From Azorinus chamasolen (taxonomy: Eukaryota; Mollusca; Bivalvia; Cardiida; Solecurtidae): a DNA stretch of 64,000 nucleotides. The DNA lies in the NCBI GenBank assembly GCA_963576725.1, contig OY755243.1:39107243-39171242 (forward strand), read 5' to 3'. The notes under the pieces are model-generated. The model searched no databases and was not told where the DNA came from. It worked only from the letters and a program-made list of their open reading frames with translations. Both the position numbers and the translations under genes were made by a program. Below, in pieces: positions 32,779 to 42,829 of the stretch (position 1 is the first letter of the stretch; the number at the start of each line of letters is the position of its first letter).

Positions 32779-32982
32779 CAGTAAAACCTCTCTATAACGG
32801 ACACTAATTTGTGTTGATTATTTGGTATTTAGGGCAGGTGGCCGCTTAAAGCAAGGTGAAAGTAAAACAGAACGCTCCTATAGGAGCGTTCTGTTTTACT
32901 TTCACCTTGCTTTAAGCAGCCACCTGCCTTTAACACAAAATACTTGATGTAATTTAGTGGCCGTTATAGAGAGGTTTTACTG
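32779..32982 (+). mobile_element. P-1 MITE (near-consensus)
   Basis: CAGTAAAACCTCTCTATAAC to TATAGAGAGGTTTTACTG with TA flanks; perfect hairpin GGCAGGTGGCCGCTTAAAGC..., apex GCTCCTATAGGAGC. Confidence 0.92.
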
Positions 32983-33122
32983 TACGTATACAGGTCAACT
33001 ATGTAAACACATATAGCATTGCCAAACACCAACACTCTATCCATTCCATCTGCTTCACTCATGGGTTAGTGCATTTAGCTCTCTTTACTTCATCATGAAT
33101 GTGTCCCAATAAATCAATTTAA

Positions 33123-33403
33123 TACAGTGAAACCTCCCTTAAAACACTTCCTAACTGAAGTCTCAGTACTAGTCCTTAAGACAGGTAGTAGTTTAATGCA
33201 GGACTCAAGTAATGCAGAAAGTTCCCAAAGGCACATTCTGCATCAGACAGCTCCTGCTTGCTTATGAAATTACATGTTTATACAGTTTCTTCCAATTCCC
33301 AAAATCCTTAGTTTATACACCATTATATATATAAATGTCGGCTAATAAATATTCATTCTGTTATTATTTCTTTCATAAATATTCATCAGGTAAAGGGTTA
33401 AGA
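33123..33403 (+). mobile_element. P-1 left half joined to a T-B right half
   Basis: CAGTGAAACCTCCCTTAAAA and GGTAGTAGTTTAATGCAGGA switch near 33245 to CAGACAGCTCCTGCTTGCTT and then normal T-B text to ATCAGGTAAAGGGTTAA. Confidence 0.6.
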
Positions 33404-33572
33404 TTGCTACATTTATTCAGAATGAGGACATTTCGCTGTACTACAGTATTTTTTACTGTCCTACAATATGGTATGACAGTACATGTACTTCAACCTCATT
33501 TTTTTCAATAAAACAGACCTGTTAAAATATGATGAACAAGAACTCATCAAAGCTACTATGTACAGATAACAG

Positions 33573-33780
33573 TGTGTACTCAAATATTAAAATCATCATT
33601 TCTCCACCGAACCCTATCTTGTGACCACTCTTTAGAATCGACTCGATGAGACCATTCTGAAGAGTGATCAGAATCGTCACGAAGAGATGATTCTAAAGAG
33701 TGGTCGCAACATAGGGTTTGGTGGAGGAATAAAGAAGTTATACTTGGAAATATTTTAATTTACACATCTTATCTGGAGCT
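33573..33780 (+). repeat. FB foldback element
   Basis: CAAATATTAAAATCATCATT, CTCCACCGAACCCTATCTTG, GACCACTCTTTAGAATCG...CGATTCT-like inner repeats, CAACATAGGGTTTGGTGGAG, then AATTTACACATCTTATCT as in the copy at 20862. Confidence 0.75.
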
Positions 33781-33793
33781 CTTACTCATAGTA

Positions 33794-33992
33794 CAGCAAA
33801 ACCCTGCAAATGCAACCGCCTAAAAGTGGTATAATTCTGGGTGCTAGATGCAGGTGGTAGCTTAATGCTGGACAAATGTAATGCAGAAAGCTACTAGGAG
33901 CTTTCTGCATTACTTTTGTCCTGCATTAAGCAACCACCTGCTTATAAAGACACCCATGTTTATTAAGTGGTTGCATTAGAGGGGTTCTACTG
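33794..33992 (+). mobile_element. P-1 MITE
   Basis: CAGCAAAACCCTGCAAATGC to GCATTAGAGGGGTTCTACTG with TA flanks. One apex side is shortened (GCTACTAGGAGC). Confidence 0.85.
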
Positions 33993-34222
33993 TATTTTAC
34001 AAGGAGCTTTACTTATTCATCCTTAATCTGATGAATATGTATGTAAGAGATAATGACATCATGAATATGAATTAGCTGAATTGTTATAATGACATATGAA
34101 CATAGGAGTATTTGGCTATAGCAGAAAAACTGTACAATTCTATCAATATTACTTCATAAGCAAATAGAGCAGACCCTGAAGGAACTGTCTTTATTGCAGT
34201 TGTATAAAAAGCAGGCATATGG

Positions 34223-34467
34223 TTAACCCTTTCACCGCCACAGTCGCATAAATGCACCACGACAGATTTGCAGTCCCAGATCAGACGCCGCTTTTTCAAG
34301 GCGGCGTCTGATCAGGGACTTCACTATTTGTCTCAATCTCTATTTCTATATATGTGCTTTATTCCTTTGAAATTTGCATTTATTTATCTCATTTCCTTAT
34401 TTTACTGTATGAATTAACAAACTTGGATTGCAGACGACAATTAGAAATTTGGCGCCGAAAGGGTTTA
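34223..34467 (+). mobile_element. T-F MITE with a GC-rich apex
   Basis: TTAACCCTTTCACCGCCACA to TTTGGCGCCGAAAGGGTTTA. The core keeps GATCAGACG...CGTCTGATC, but the apex is GCCGCTTTTTCAAGGCGGC. It lies in or beside a decayed T-B (34017-34222). Confidence 0.72.
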
Positions 34468-35183
34468 CCCTTTACTCCATAAATATGCCTTTCTATGCTT
34501 TTGCAAACAGAGTAGACCCAGATCAGATGGCTCCTGTAGGAGCCATCTTACCAGGGTCTACTCTGTTTGCTTATGATATAACATAGATATGATTCTACAG
34601 TTTCTGCCATGGCCAAAATGTCTGTGTCCATGTGGTATTATAACAATCTGTCTAATTAATACTCATGATGTCATTTCTTACATGAATATTCCAGGGGTGT
34701 GATTGACCTGAGAGCTGAGGGGAGGAAATATTTCGGCGCGGGGTTTGGGGGCCGCTTTAGGCGAAGCCCCCTTCCAACAAGAGCTGTCCGCAGACAGCGC
34801 GCTCCACTTTCTTTAGTGCTGGATAGTGCAGTGGAAGTCTAAGTCAGAAAGGGGAGATAACTATAGCAAAATTGATTTTAGGGTTATATGTCCTTGTAAA
34901 ATAGGTCCCCCATGTAATAGTTAACATGTATACCAAAGTTGAACCAAATATCTTGAACATTTTCTGAGACATAGACCTGAACATAAAACTTACATAAATA
35001 CTCTGATCTAATATTTCGACCACTAAGGGCCTTTGTCAAAGATTATCATGTCATAAAACTTAACCAACAATGAAAATTCTAAGTCGAAAAAGGGGCATAA
35101 CTATGGCAAAATTAATTTTAGGGTTACCTACCCTTGTGAAATGGGTTCCCCTTGTGATAGTATTATTCATGGAGAAAAGGGTT
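34464..35183 (+). mobile_element. T-B MITE interrupted by GC-rich and AG sequence
   Basis: TTTACCCTTTACTCCATA through core (apex GCTCCTGTAGGAGC) to CATGAATATTCCA; the right end TATTCATGGAGAAAAGGGTTAA-type text resumes at about 35162. The insert begins with a GC-rich block (GGCGCGGGGTTTGGGGGCCG, 34735-34770). Confidence 0.72.
34776..35160 (+). mobile_element. AG element (CTGTCC hairpin type), 3'-truncated
   Basis: AACAAGAG then hairpin CTGTCCGCAGACAG. Two units share AAGTCAGAAAGGGGAGATAA, CTATAGCAAAATTGATTTTA and CCCTTGTGAAATGGGTTCCC. The same family is at 48200. Confidence 0.75.
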
Positions 35184-36190
35184 AAGTATTTTGACACAAG
35201 TTAAATTTATTACATGCATATGAAATGCAATATTTAACAATAACTATGAATATTTGAAACAAGAGCATCGCAAGGACTAGACAAATACACCAAGCAAATA
35301 GCAGCAGTTTGGCCAACTACATTTATATCAATTCCTTCTTATATACAGTAATTGTACATTTCTAAACACAATCCCAGTTTGAAAATGACCCTCCGCTCAA
35401 TCTCTCATCTGCTTAGTTTGTACACAGTATCATTTAGGACACTTATGACAAAGTGGCAAACAGATAGGACCTTGATCAGATGTTAAATAACTCAAGTATG
35501 CCAAACATGCTGCCATTTACTGTACAGGAGAAGAGCTAAAACAAAATGTACATGGTGCGGTGATACAGTTTGTAGCAGATAGATAGATTTTTTAGAAAGA
35601 TTTATTTCAACATAAAATGTACAATCACATGGCAATCTGTTATTAAAACATACATGCATTACAAACAAGCAACAATATGTATGAATTTTAACAAAGCCAT
35701 GTGAATCAACATTATATGCCAAGGATGACACAAAAAAGAGTAATAGATACTCTTATTTCCATTGTGGTAGATATTGGTAGAATTTCGATTTCAGCATGCC
35801 ATTAATTGTCATATCTGGGAAAATACTCTGTTTAAAAGTTAGTTAAAAAGTGATGTTTTCCCCCCATTTCTCCCAGTAGTTTTTCACAACAATTGCAGTA
35901 TCAAACACTGAATCCCTGATGGAAAATAACTTATCTGGCATTTAATCTGGATCCAAACAGCATGCAATTTCTCATTTGGTTTCAAACTGTTTGGATAATC
36001 AAAAAAGAGTTAAAGTGAAACTTCATACTTCTGTTTTCATCAAGAAACTTATTTGATAGTAATTGATGGTACACATACATCCCACATAACTGACCTTGGT
36101 AAGAATCCCATCGCTAACATGGTCCCATTCAAACTGTGTTCTGATATTCATAATTTCCACACATCACAATTATAAAGATGAGAAATATTA
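35184..36190. other. Unassigned intergenic DNA
   Basis: AT-rich. A T-C-like fragment (ATCTGGATCCAAACAGCATG) near 35940-35995 is all I recognise. Confidence 0.4.
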
Positions 36191-36194
36191 GCCA

Positions 36195-36400
36195 TTTACC
36201 AAACAGACTTGCCTATTGACACCTGAAGCTTCTAGAGCCGTCTGGTCAGGTTCTGCTGTTTACTCATGGAATAAAGCAGATCTGGTTCTACAGTTTCTGT
36301 CATAGCCAAACATATTTCTGTGTTTATATGCCATTACAATGTATACAAATTCAGCTAATTAATATTCATGATTAAATTGTTCCATAGCCACAAAACATCT
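36195..36400 (+). mobile_element. Degenerate T-B MITE
   Basis: AGCCGTCTGGTCAGGTTCTG, GATCTGGTTCTACAGTTTCT, TTCAGCTAATTAATATTCAT; ends lost. Confidence 0.5.
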
Positions 36401-36417
36401 CATTATAGCCCCAAGTA

Positions 36418-36620
36418 CAGTAAAATCTCTCTGTAACGACCACTAAATTGTGTTAATTAGTTGGTATTTAGGGCAGGTGGCTGCTTAAAGCAAGGTGAAA
36501 GTAAAACAGAACGCTCCTATAGGAGCATTCTGTTTTACTTTCACCTTGCTTTAAGCAGCCACCTGCCTTTCACATACAATACTTGATGTAATGTAGTGGC
36601 TGTTATAGAGAGGTTTACTG
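36418..36620 (+). mobile_element. P-1 MITE
   Basis: CAGTAAAATCTCTCTGTAAC to TATAGAGAGGTTTACTG with TA flanks; apex GCTCCTATAGGAGC. From 36621 to 37019 nothing is recognised. Confidence 0.9.
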
Positions 36621-37092
36621 TACTCTAATTACACTAGATATTTGGCCACTCAATCTCTCCTCTCCATGGATTTGTAAAGCTGAACCCTATTTTGATAACT
36701 TTGAATTAGACTAATATAATAGCTTATAGCCCAGACCCTGATCAAACTGCTTCATGACAAACTGCAGGCCTACTAAACATTTGCATGTATTGCCATGGCA
36801 AACAGTACAGAATCTGGAACATACAAGTAAACAGAGCAGGCATTGCTCCACTGCAGAGTCACAACTTTGCCACCATGTTAAACAAGTAATGACAAGTATA
36901 AGAGCAAGAACACAACTACTCATGCAACAATCATTGGCAATATCTGTAAAATAACCTCTCTTGATGCCGAAATGTTTCATATGGTTTGAAATGAGATTTG
37001 GAGAGCATAATTTCCCATAAACAAGAGGGCCATGGTGGCCCCGATATTGCTCACCAGACAGTCAGAGGAGAACATTTTCAAAGTTTTCACTA

Positions 37093-37454
37093 CAGTGCTC
37101 CCTCTCTACAAGGACACCCGGTGGGATACGAAGATTGTATGTGTTGTTCAGAGGGAGTTGTTATAGGGAGGGAAAATCAAACACAATTAGCTTGTTTGCA
37201 GATCCCCAGATAAGGTGAATTTCGAGAACTAAAACCGTTATGCCTCTATCAAACCCTATGCTGTGACCACTCTTTAGAATCGTCACAAAGTGACGATTCT
37301 AAAGAGTGGTCACAACATAGGGTTTGATGGAGGCATAAAGAAAATACGATGGAAAAAAGTTGTTTCTTGAGCCTTGTTGTTTCGGAAACAGTGGCATGCG
37401 TTGTTGTAAGGAGGGAATCGTTATTGAGAGGGCCGTTGTAGGGAGGGAGCACTG
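37093..37454 (+). mobile_element. P-3 MITE containing an FB hairpin
   Basis: CAGTGCTCCCTCTCTACAAG to GTTGTAGGGAGGGAGCACTG with TA flanks. Removing it restores the AG unit text (TTTTCAC-TATA). Confidence 0.82.
37239..37337. repeat. FB foldback hairpin
   Basis: TATGCCTCTATCAAACCCTA and its mirror TAGGGTTTGATGGAGGCATA; inner GACCACTCTTTAGAATCGTC mirrored. Nearly perfect over about 48 bp per arm. Confidence 0.88.
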
Positions 37455-38339
37455 TATAATTTTTTATTGAAAACTTGACACCCCTTGGTCAGGGCCAATT
37501 TTGACCACAGGGGCATAATTTATATACATATTGTACAGGACCTAAACATGATGCTATGTGCCAAATATGAAAGCTGAGAACCTTCCAATTTCAGGAGAAG
37601 ATTTTAAGTTTTCACTATATGTTTCCATTGAAAACTGGCCACCCCAGGGGCATACTTTATATATCTTTTATAGAGGACCCTGAACATGATGCTATGTGCC
37701 AAATATGAAAGCTGAGAACCTTCCAGCTTCAGAGATGAAGATTTTCAAAGTTTTCAATATATGTTTCTATTGAAAAACTGGTCACCCCTTGGGTGGGGCC
37801 AATTTTGACCCCAGGGGCATAATTTATATAACTTTTGTAGAGGACCTGAACATGATGCTATGTGCCAAATATGAAAGCTGAGAACCTTCCAGTTTCAGAG
37901 GTGAAGCTTTTCAAAGTTTTCGATATATGTTTCTATAGAAAACAAGGCACCACTGGGACGGGCCTAATTTTGACCTCAGAGAGATAATATACATTGTATA
38001 TACCTTTTACAGAAGACCTACAGGTGATGCTATGTGCCAAAGATGAAAGCTGAGAACCCTGTAGATTCAGAGGAGAAGATTTTTAAAGGTTCAAATTGTT
38101 GACGACTGACGATGGATGATGCACACCGCACGACGGACGCCAACGGATGACGCACATCAGGTGATCACAAAAGCTCACCCTGAGCACTTTGTGCTCTGGT
38201 GAGCTAAAAAAGAGAATTATTAAAATTAAAGCTAATGGTCTACCAGGGACTTATAGATATGCTTTGGAACATAAATTAACCATGACCCCTCTTTTTAATG
38301 CCATCATGACAAACAGTTGAGAATCTGACCATTCCAACA

Positions 38340-38549
38340 GGCCAGAGAAGATATGCCAGCCTGTGCACTGTTGCCTTTGCATGTCTGTCACTACCACACA
38401 GTATTGCTGATACTGAGAGATGTTTCTCCTGGGTGAGAAAAGTGCAAACTGACTACAGAGGACAACTCTCAAATGACACATTACAGAACTTGCTAAGTGT
38501 TAAGTTAAATATGAAGTGTGTGTGCCATGAGTTTAAACCTTCAACATAA
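38340..38549 (+). pseudogene. hAT-like transposase C-terminal fragment
   Basis: One open stretch of about 69 codons ending TAA at 38547-38549 reads GQRRYASLCTVAFACLSLPH, SIADTERCFSWVRKVQTDYR and GQLSNDTLQNLLSVKLN. This is the hAT dimerisation-domain pattern (LP.S.A..ER.FS..R.......L....L..LL..K.N). No matching N-terminal part or terminal repeats were found next to it, so I read it as a relic. Domestication is unlikely without a start and introns. Confidence 0.7.
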
Positions 38550-38749
38550 CTCTAGGGTTAGGAAGAAACCTACATATATATTGTGGGCAATTTAATAACT
38601 AACTAACTGAATGCTGTGACTGCTTAAACAGAACAAAGGTTAAGCAGAAAACTCTTACAGGACCTTTCTGTTATACCTTTGATCTGCATAAACTGTCACA
38701 GACATTTCCATCCTATCTAAAGTGACAGTTTAACACAAGTGTGATTGTA

Positions 38750-38956
38750 CAGTAAAACCTCTATAACGGTTACTAAATTACATCAAGTATTTTGTGTTGA
38801 AGGCAGGTGGCTGCTTAAAGCAAGGTGAAAGTAAAACAGAACGCTCCTATTGGAGCGTTCTGTTTTACTTTCACCTTGCTTTAAGCAGCCACCTGCCCTG
38901 CCCTAAATACCAACTAATTAACACAATTTAGTGGCCGTTATAGAAAGGTTTTACTG
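38750..38956 (+). mobile_element. P-1 MITE
   Basis: CAGTAAAACCTCTATAACGG to TTATAGAAAGGTTTTACTG with TA flanks; apex GCTCCTATTGGAGC. A second P-type hairpin fragment lies just before it (38601-38705). Confidence 0.9.
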
Positions 38957-39194
38957 TATTTTGATTTTTGAAGTCTAATGTAGCCTTCAGACTTGCAGAA
39001 ACTGCTGTCTTGTTTCTGACTTGTTTACTGGGTCATCAAGTTCCCAAAATGACAATAGACGAGTCTCAATAACTAACTTGAACAGAGTAAAGATTAACTT
39101 TAGAAAGTGTTATTAACTACTAACTCATTGACCCCTGAATCTTCAAATGGACAAAGCAAGTTCCCAATAAAGTCTGGTCATTTGTTTGTCTGTT

Positions 39195-39330
39195 TGATAA
39201 TGTTTTGCATAATTACAAACAGTGCAGACCCATATCAGAGGGGCTTATGTAATTGACTCTACACTGTTTGCAAGTATACTTTTCACAGGTACTCTGTAAA
39301 GGATGCATATATTCCTCACTAGGGTTCAAT
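39195..39330 (+). mobile_element. T-E core fragment
   Basis: ACAAACAGTGCAGACCCATA then TCTACACTGTTTGCAAG; the apex is deleted. Confidence 0.45.
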
Positions 39331-39534
39331 GGGTTTAGTCAATTACAACACTATAGATAAATGTAGTACCATGCAGTATAACAAAATCACTGAAAAATGT
39401 TGTGACGTTAAAATCTCCCTCTTGAAACCCTTAAATCTCCCCTTTAGAAATCATGAAATCCCCCTCAAGCGTAAAAAAATGGAAAGCATAGTATGAGATG
39501 TACCTGACATGAATATGTACACAGCGGAAGTACA

Positions 39535-40090
39535 TAATTAGTTTGACCTTGAAATTGGACCTTGGCCGTTAAGGTAATATTTGGATATGAGTAACAAAAC
39601 ATAATTACATGTATGTGGAGACGTGTATTTTTATTCCAGACATGTCAAAGTAAGGACTGGACATACTGGCCTATGTATACAGTGGAGCATATGTGTAGTC
39701 TGACCTCCAAATATGATACTGACCTTGGGAGTAGTTTTGGGTACCAGATGTACATGACATGACTATGTATTTAGTGGAAGCACATGAATAATTTAACTTT
39801 GAAATGTAGCCTTGAACTTGGAGATAATGGCAGGAGGTGCAACATATGGTCATAATGTGGTGACCATGTGTGCTAAGTTATTTCAAAATCTCCAAAGGTA
39901 TATATCAAGAGTTACTGACCAGACATGAATATGTTTACTTTGGAAGCACATTAATAGTTTGACCTCCAAATATGAACTTGACCATGTGCATAAAGCATGA
40001 CACATGATCATGATATGGTACATATTTGTATAAAGTCATTTCAAAATAGCACAACATATGGCGTTATTGAGAAGACAAAAAATGTTGGAC
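39535..40090 (+). repeat. Decayed TGACCT-type tandem array
   Basis: Three loose units with TTTGACCTCCAAATATGA, GACATGAATATGT and GGAAGCACAT. Similar in style to the arrays at 8-9 kb and 50-52 kb. Confidence 0.55.
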
Positions 40091-40221
40091 CAAAGCATGC
40101 ACAGATCCACGCATACACACTAACACACTCGTGCACAGATGAACCAATTACAATATGCCCTCAGAATCCTATTTGGAGATATAGAAAGGATTTTACACTG
40201 CAAAATCAATATTAGATTATT

Positions 40222-40830
40222 AACAAGAGGGCCATGATGACCCTGATATCGCTCACCAGACAATAGGAGAAGATTTTCAAAGTTTTCACTATATGTTTCT
40301 ATAGAAAACTGGCCGCCCCTGGGGCTTCATTTTACCTAAGGGACATAATACATATAACTTTTGTAGAGGACTTCAAGATTATGCTATGTGTCAAATATGA
40401 AAGCTGAGAACCTTCCAGTTTCAGGAGAAGATTTTCAAAGTTTTCACAATATGTTTCTATATAAAACAAGGTACCCTGGGGCATGGTAAATTTTGACCAC
40501 AGGGCCATAATTTGAATAACTTTTGTAGAAGACCTTGAAGTTGATGCTATGTGCCAAATATGAAAGCTGAGAACTTCCAGTTTCAGAGAAGATTTTCAAA
40601 GTTTTCACTATATGTTTCCATTAAAAATTAGCCAGCCATAAGGCCTGCCACATTTGACCCCAGGGGCATAATATATTTGACTTTTGTAGAGGAGCTGAAC
40701 ATGATGCTATGTGCCAAATATGAAAGCCGAGAACTTTCTAGTTTCAGGAGAAGATTTTAAAAGTTTTCAATACATGTTTCTATAGAAAAAAACCACCCCT
40801 GGGGCAGGGCCACATTTCCAGTCCCTTACA
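40222..40830 (+). mobile_element. AG element, 3'-truncated
   Basis: AACAAGAG, imperfect hairpin GGGCCATGATGACCC, CGCTCACCAGACAAT, then about four units with AAGCTGAGAACCTTCCAGTT. The 3' hairpin is missing. Confidence 0.72.
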
Positions 40831-41007
40831 TAAGTAAGCATTGACATCAAATTTTTTCAATCACCATATACTTTGACAATCATGATTCTTTGTTTGCAAA
40901 GTACCCATTTTTTTTCGAATTAAGCAATTATGGTAACCAAAGCAGAGGCCCTGTTGGCTGTTGGATAGAAAGGGTAAATCTAAATGTTCCCTCTTTTAAA
41001 AGTAGGG

Positions 41008-41216
41008 GTAGCCTTTACCTCATACAAACATTTTTTCACACCTTTGAAAACAGAGTAGACCCAGGGTCTGCTCTGTTTGCTGATGAAATTATAGTAGATC
41101 TAACTAGTTTCTACCAATGCCAAAAATCATGTGTACATATGGCATCATAAAAGTTAAGCTAATAAATATTCATGATGTCATTATTTCTTACATGAATATT
41201 CAACAAAAAAAGGCTA
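41008..41216 (+). mobile_element. T-B/T-D MITE, shortened core
   Basis: CCTTTACCTCATACAAACAT, AACAGAGTAGACCCAGGGTC, GAATATTCAACAAAAAAAGG-CTAA. Confidence 0.6.
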
Positions 41217-41309
41217 ATGCCATCCATAAATTTGCTCTTATGATCAGGGGCTGGTTATGGGGTGTACCAGTAATACAAGTAAAAATTTGGTCCATACAAA
41301 ATTCATATA

Positions 41310-41629
41310 CAGTTGAACTTCAATAGCTCGAACTTCAAGGGACTATATTAATTAGTTCGAGATAACAAGTTCGATTTATCCGATTTGTGATCTGAACAAT
41401 TTCTCAAGTTCATAGCTTAATGCAGGTCTACAGTAATGCTGAAAGCTCCTGCAGGAGCTTTCAGCATTACTGTAGAACTGCATTAAGCTGTAAAATGTGT
41501 TTCTAGATATATGCGTAGTGATACATTTTAGAGCAATTCTGTACTGTAAGATTTTGGAAGGACCAAACTTTTAGTTCGAGTTATCACGAAGTTTGAGTTA
41601 TCCGAGTTCGAGTTATCGAAGTTCAACTG
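41310..41629 (+). mobile_element. P-2 MITE
   Basis: CAGTTGAACTTCAATAGCTC to GTTATCGAAGTTCAACTG, TA flanks. Arms CTACAGTAATGCTGAAAG and the exact mirror; apex GCTCCTGCAGGAGC. Confidence 0.9.
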
Positions 41630-41876
41630 TACTATGACTCACAAAAAATTCTGATATAGAATTATTTGGTCCACTTGACAAAAATGAACACTTGTATTTC
41701 CAACATACAAAATCAAAGCGCAATATCACATCATGATAACACCAGGGACCATAACAAGTATATCAAAATAAATAGGTCTCCTCTATTTAACACAAGTATT
41801 CCGTGTAATAAAATGGCACTTTACCGACAAACACTATTGTAACTATGCCAGTGCAATAGTTACTATAAAACCTGTT

Positions 41877-42060
41877 TTAACCCATTCCCTCATAGGCTAT
41901 TTTTAGATCCAACCACTTTGAATAAATCTACCGAAAAGGAGCATTAACTAGATAAAAGGAAAATTTTAGAATTTTGTAGTTTGACACCATTGTGACAATG
42001 GTTTCAATAGGTGATTTTTACAGAGGCGTAGAAAGGCGTATTTATGAAGGAAAGGGTTAA
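41877..42060 (+). mobile_element. T-A MITE lacking its hairpin centre
   Basis: TTAACCCATTCCCTCATAGG to TGAAGGAAAGGGTTAA; only ACACCATTGTGACAATGGTT remains of the hairpin. Confidence 0.85.
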
Positions 42061-42091
42061 ACAACAATGTACTGATTAAACACAGAAATCT

Positions 42092-42480
42092 GGACCCCTT
42101 ACTCCATATATACACCTTTTAACACCCTAGCAAACAGTGTAGGCCCAGATCAGATGGCCCCTGTAGGATCAGGGTCTACCCTGGTCCCTTATGGAATAAT
42201 ATAGATCAAGTTCAAAAGTTTCTGCCTTTGCCTAAAAATTCTTATGTTCATTTACCATAATAAAAAAATTAATATGTATTATGACATTTTTTCTTACATG
42301 AAAATTCATGGAGAGAATGCTTGTAAAGCAGGTGGTAGCTTATAGGTATGGCAAACGTCATGTAGAAACTTTTCTTGGAGCTTTTTGAATTACTTTTACC
42401 CTGTATTAAGCTTCTAAAAGCCTTAGAGACCCAAAATTAGACTTCTTTGTAATGGTTACTTAAGACAGGTTTTATTGTAT
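42092..42480 (+). mobile_element. T-B MITE followed by a P-1 remnant
   Basis: CCCCTTACTCCATATATACA through GGCCCCTGTAGGATC to TTCATGGAGAGAATG. Then GCAGGTGGTAGCTTATAGG, a worn hairpin and AGACAGGTTTTATTGTA. Confidence 0.5.
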
Positions 42481-42659
42481 TTGCTTGTTTTTGAAACAGT
42501 TGGCTAGTAATCAAGCTGTAACTTAACAATATCCAGACAAGGGCCATGAATAATGTGTGCCTTCTACAAGGTAAAGTCTACAAGCAAACTCAGCCAGGTA
42601 TTAACAAAAATGTTTTGCTAATAAATGTAACTGTCCCAAAGGTAATCTAGGAATGGACC

Positions 42660-42829
42660 TCATATAATCTGTTTGCCTGTTCCAAATATTGTATACACCA
42701 GCCAGCCAAACATAGCCACCCCTGCAGTCTGGTTAAATACAGCACTCCAGCTTTTGGTCACTTCCAGTATATGGCCAGCCATGTACACTCCAATAAAGCC
42801 AGGAATAGCACCTGCCATGTTCATAATAC
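42660..42829 (-). CDS. SLC17A9: SLC17A9 terminal exon
   Basis: The acceptor CATTGCAG precedes 42829. It reads IMNMAGAIPGFIGVYMAGHI then LEVTKSWSAVFN, a last helix, and GTGKQII-TGA at 42662-42660. The vertebrate tail continues a little further, so this C-terminus is short. No AATAAA close by is convincing; AATAAA on the minus strand at 42472-42477 sits inside a P-type remnant. Confidence 0.92.

Larger units (their letters stand above)
37020..38206 (+). mobile_element. AG element with a nested P-3 MITE
   Basis: AACAAGAG then hairpin GGCCATGGTGGCC. Tandem units of about 165 bp (GAAAACTGG..., GGGGCATAATTTATAT, GCTGAGAACCTTCCAG), then GACGACTGACGATGG, GATCACAAAAGCTCACC and the 3' hairpin AGCACTTTGTGCT before GAGCTAAAA. 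Confidence 0.82.

Noticed and set aside
42472..42477. AATAAA on the minus strand as the SLC17A9 poly(A) signal
   Set aside because: It lies in the TTTTATTGTA end of a decayed P-type element; no downstream GU-rich context judged convincing.
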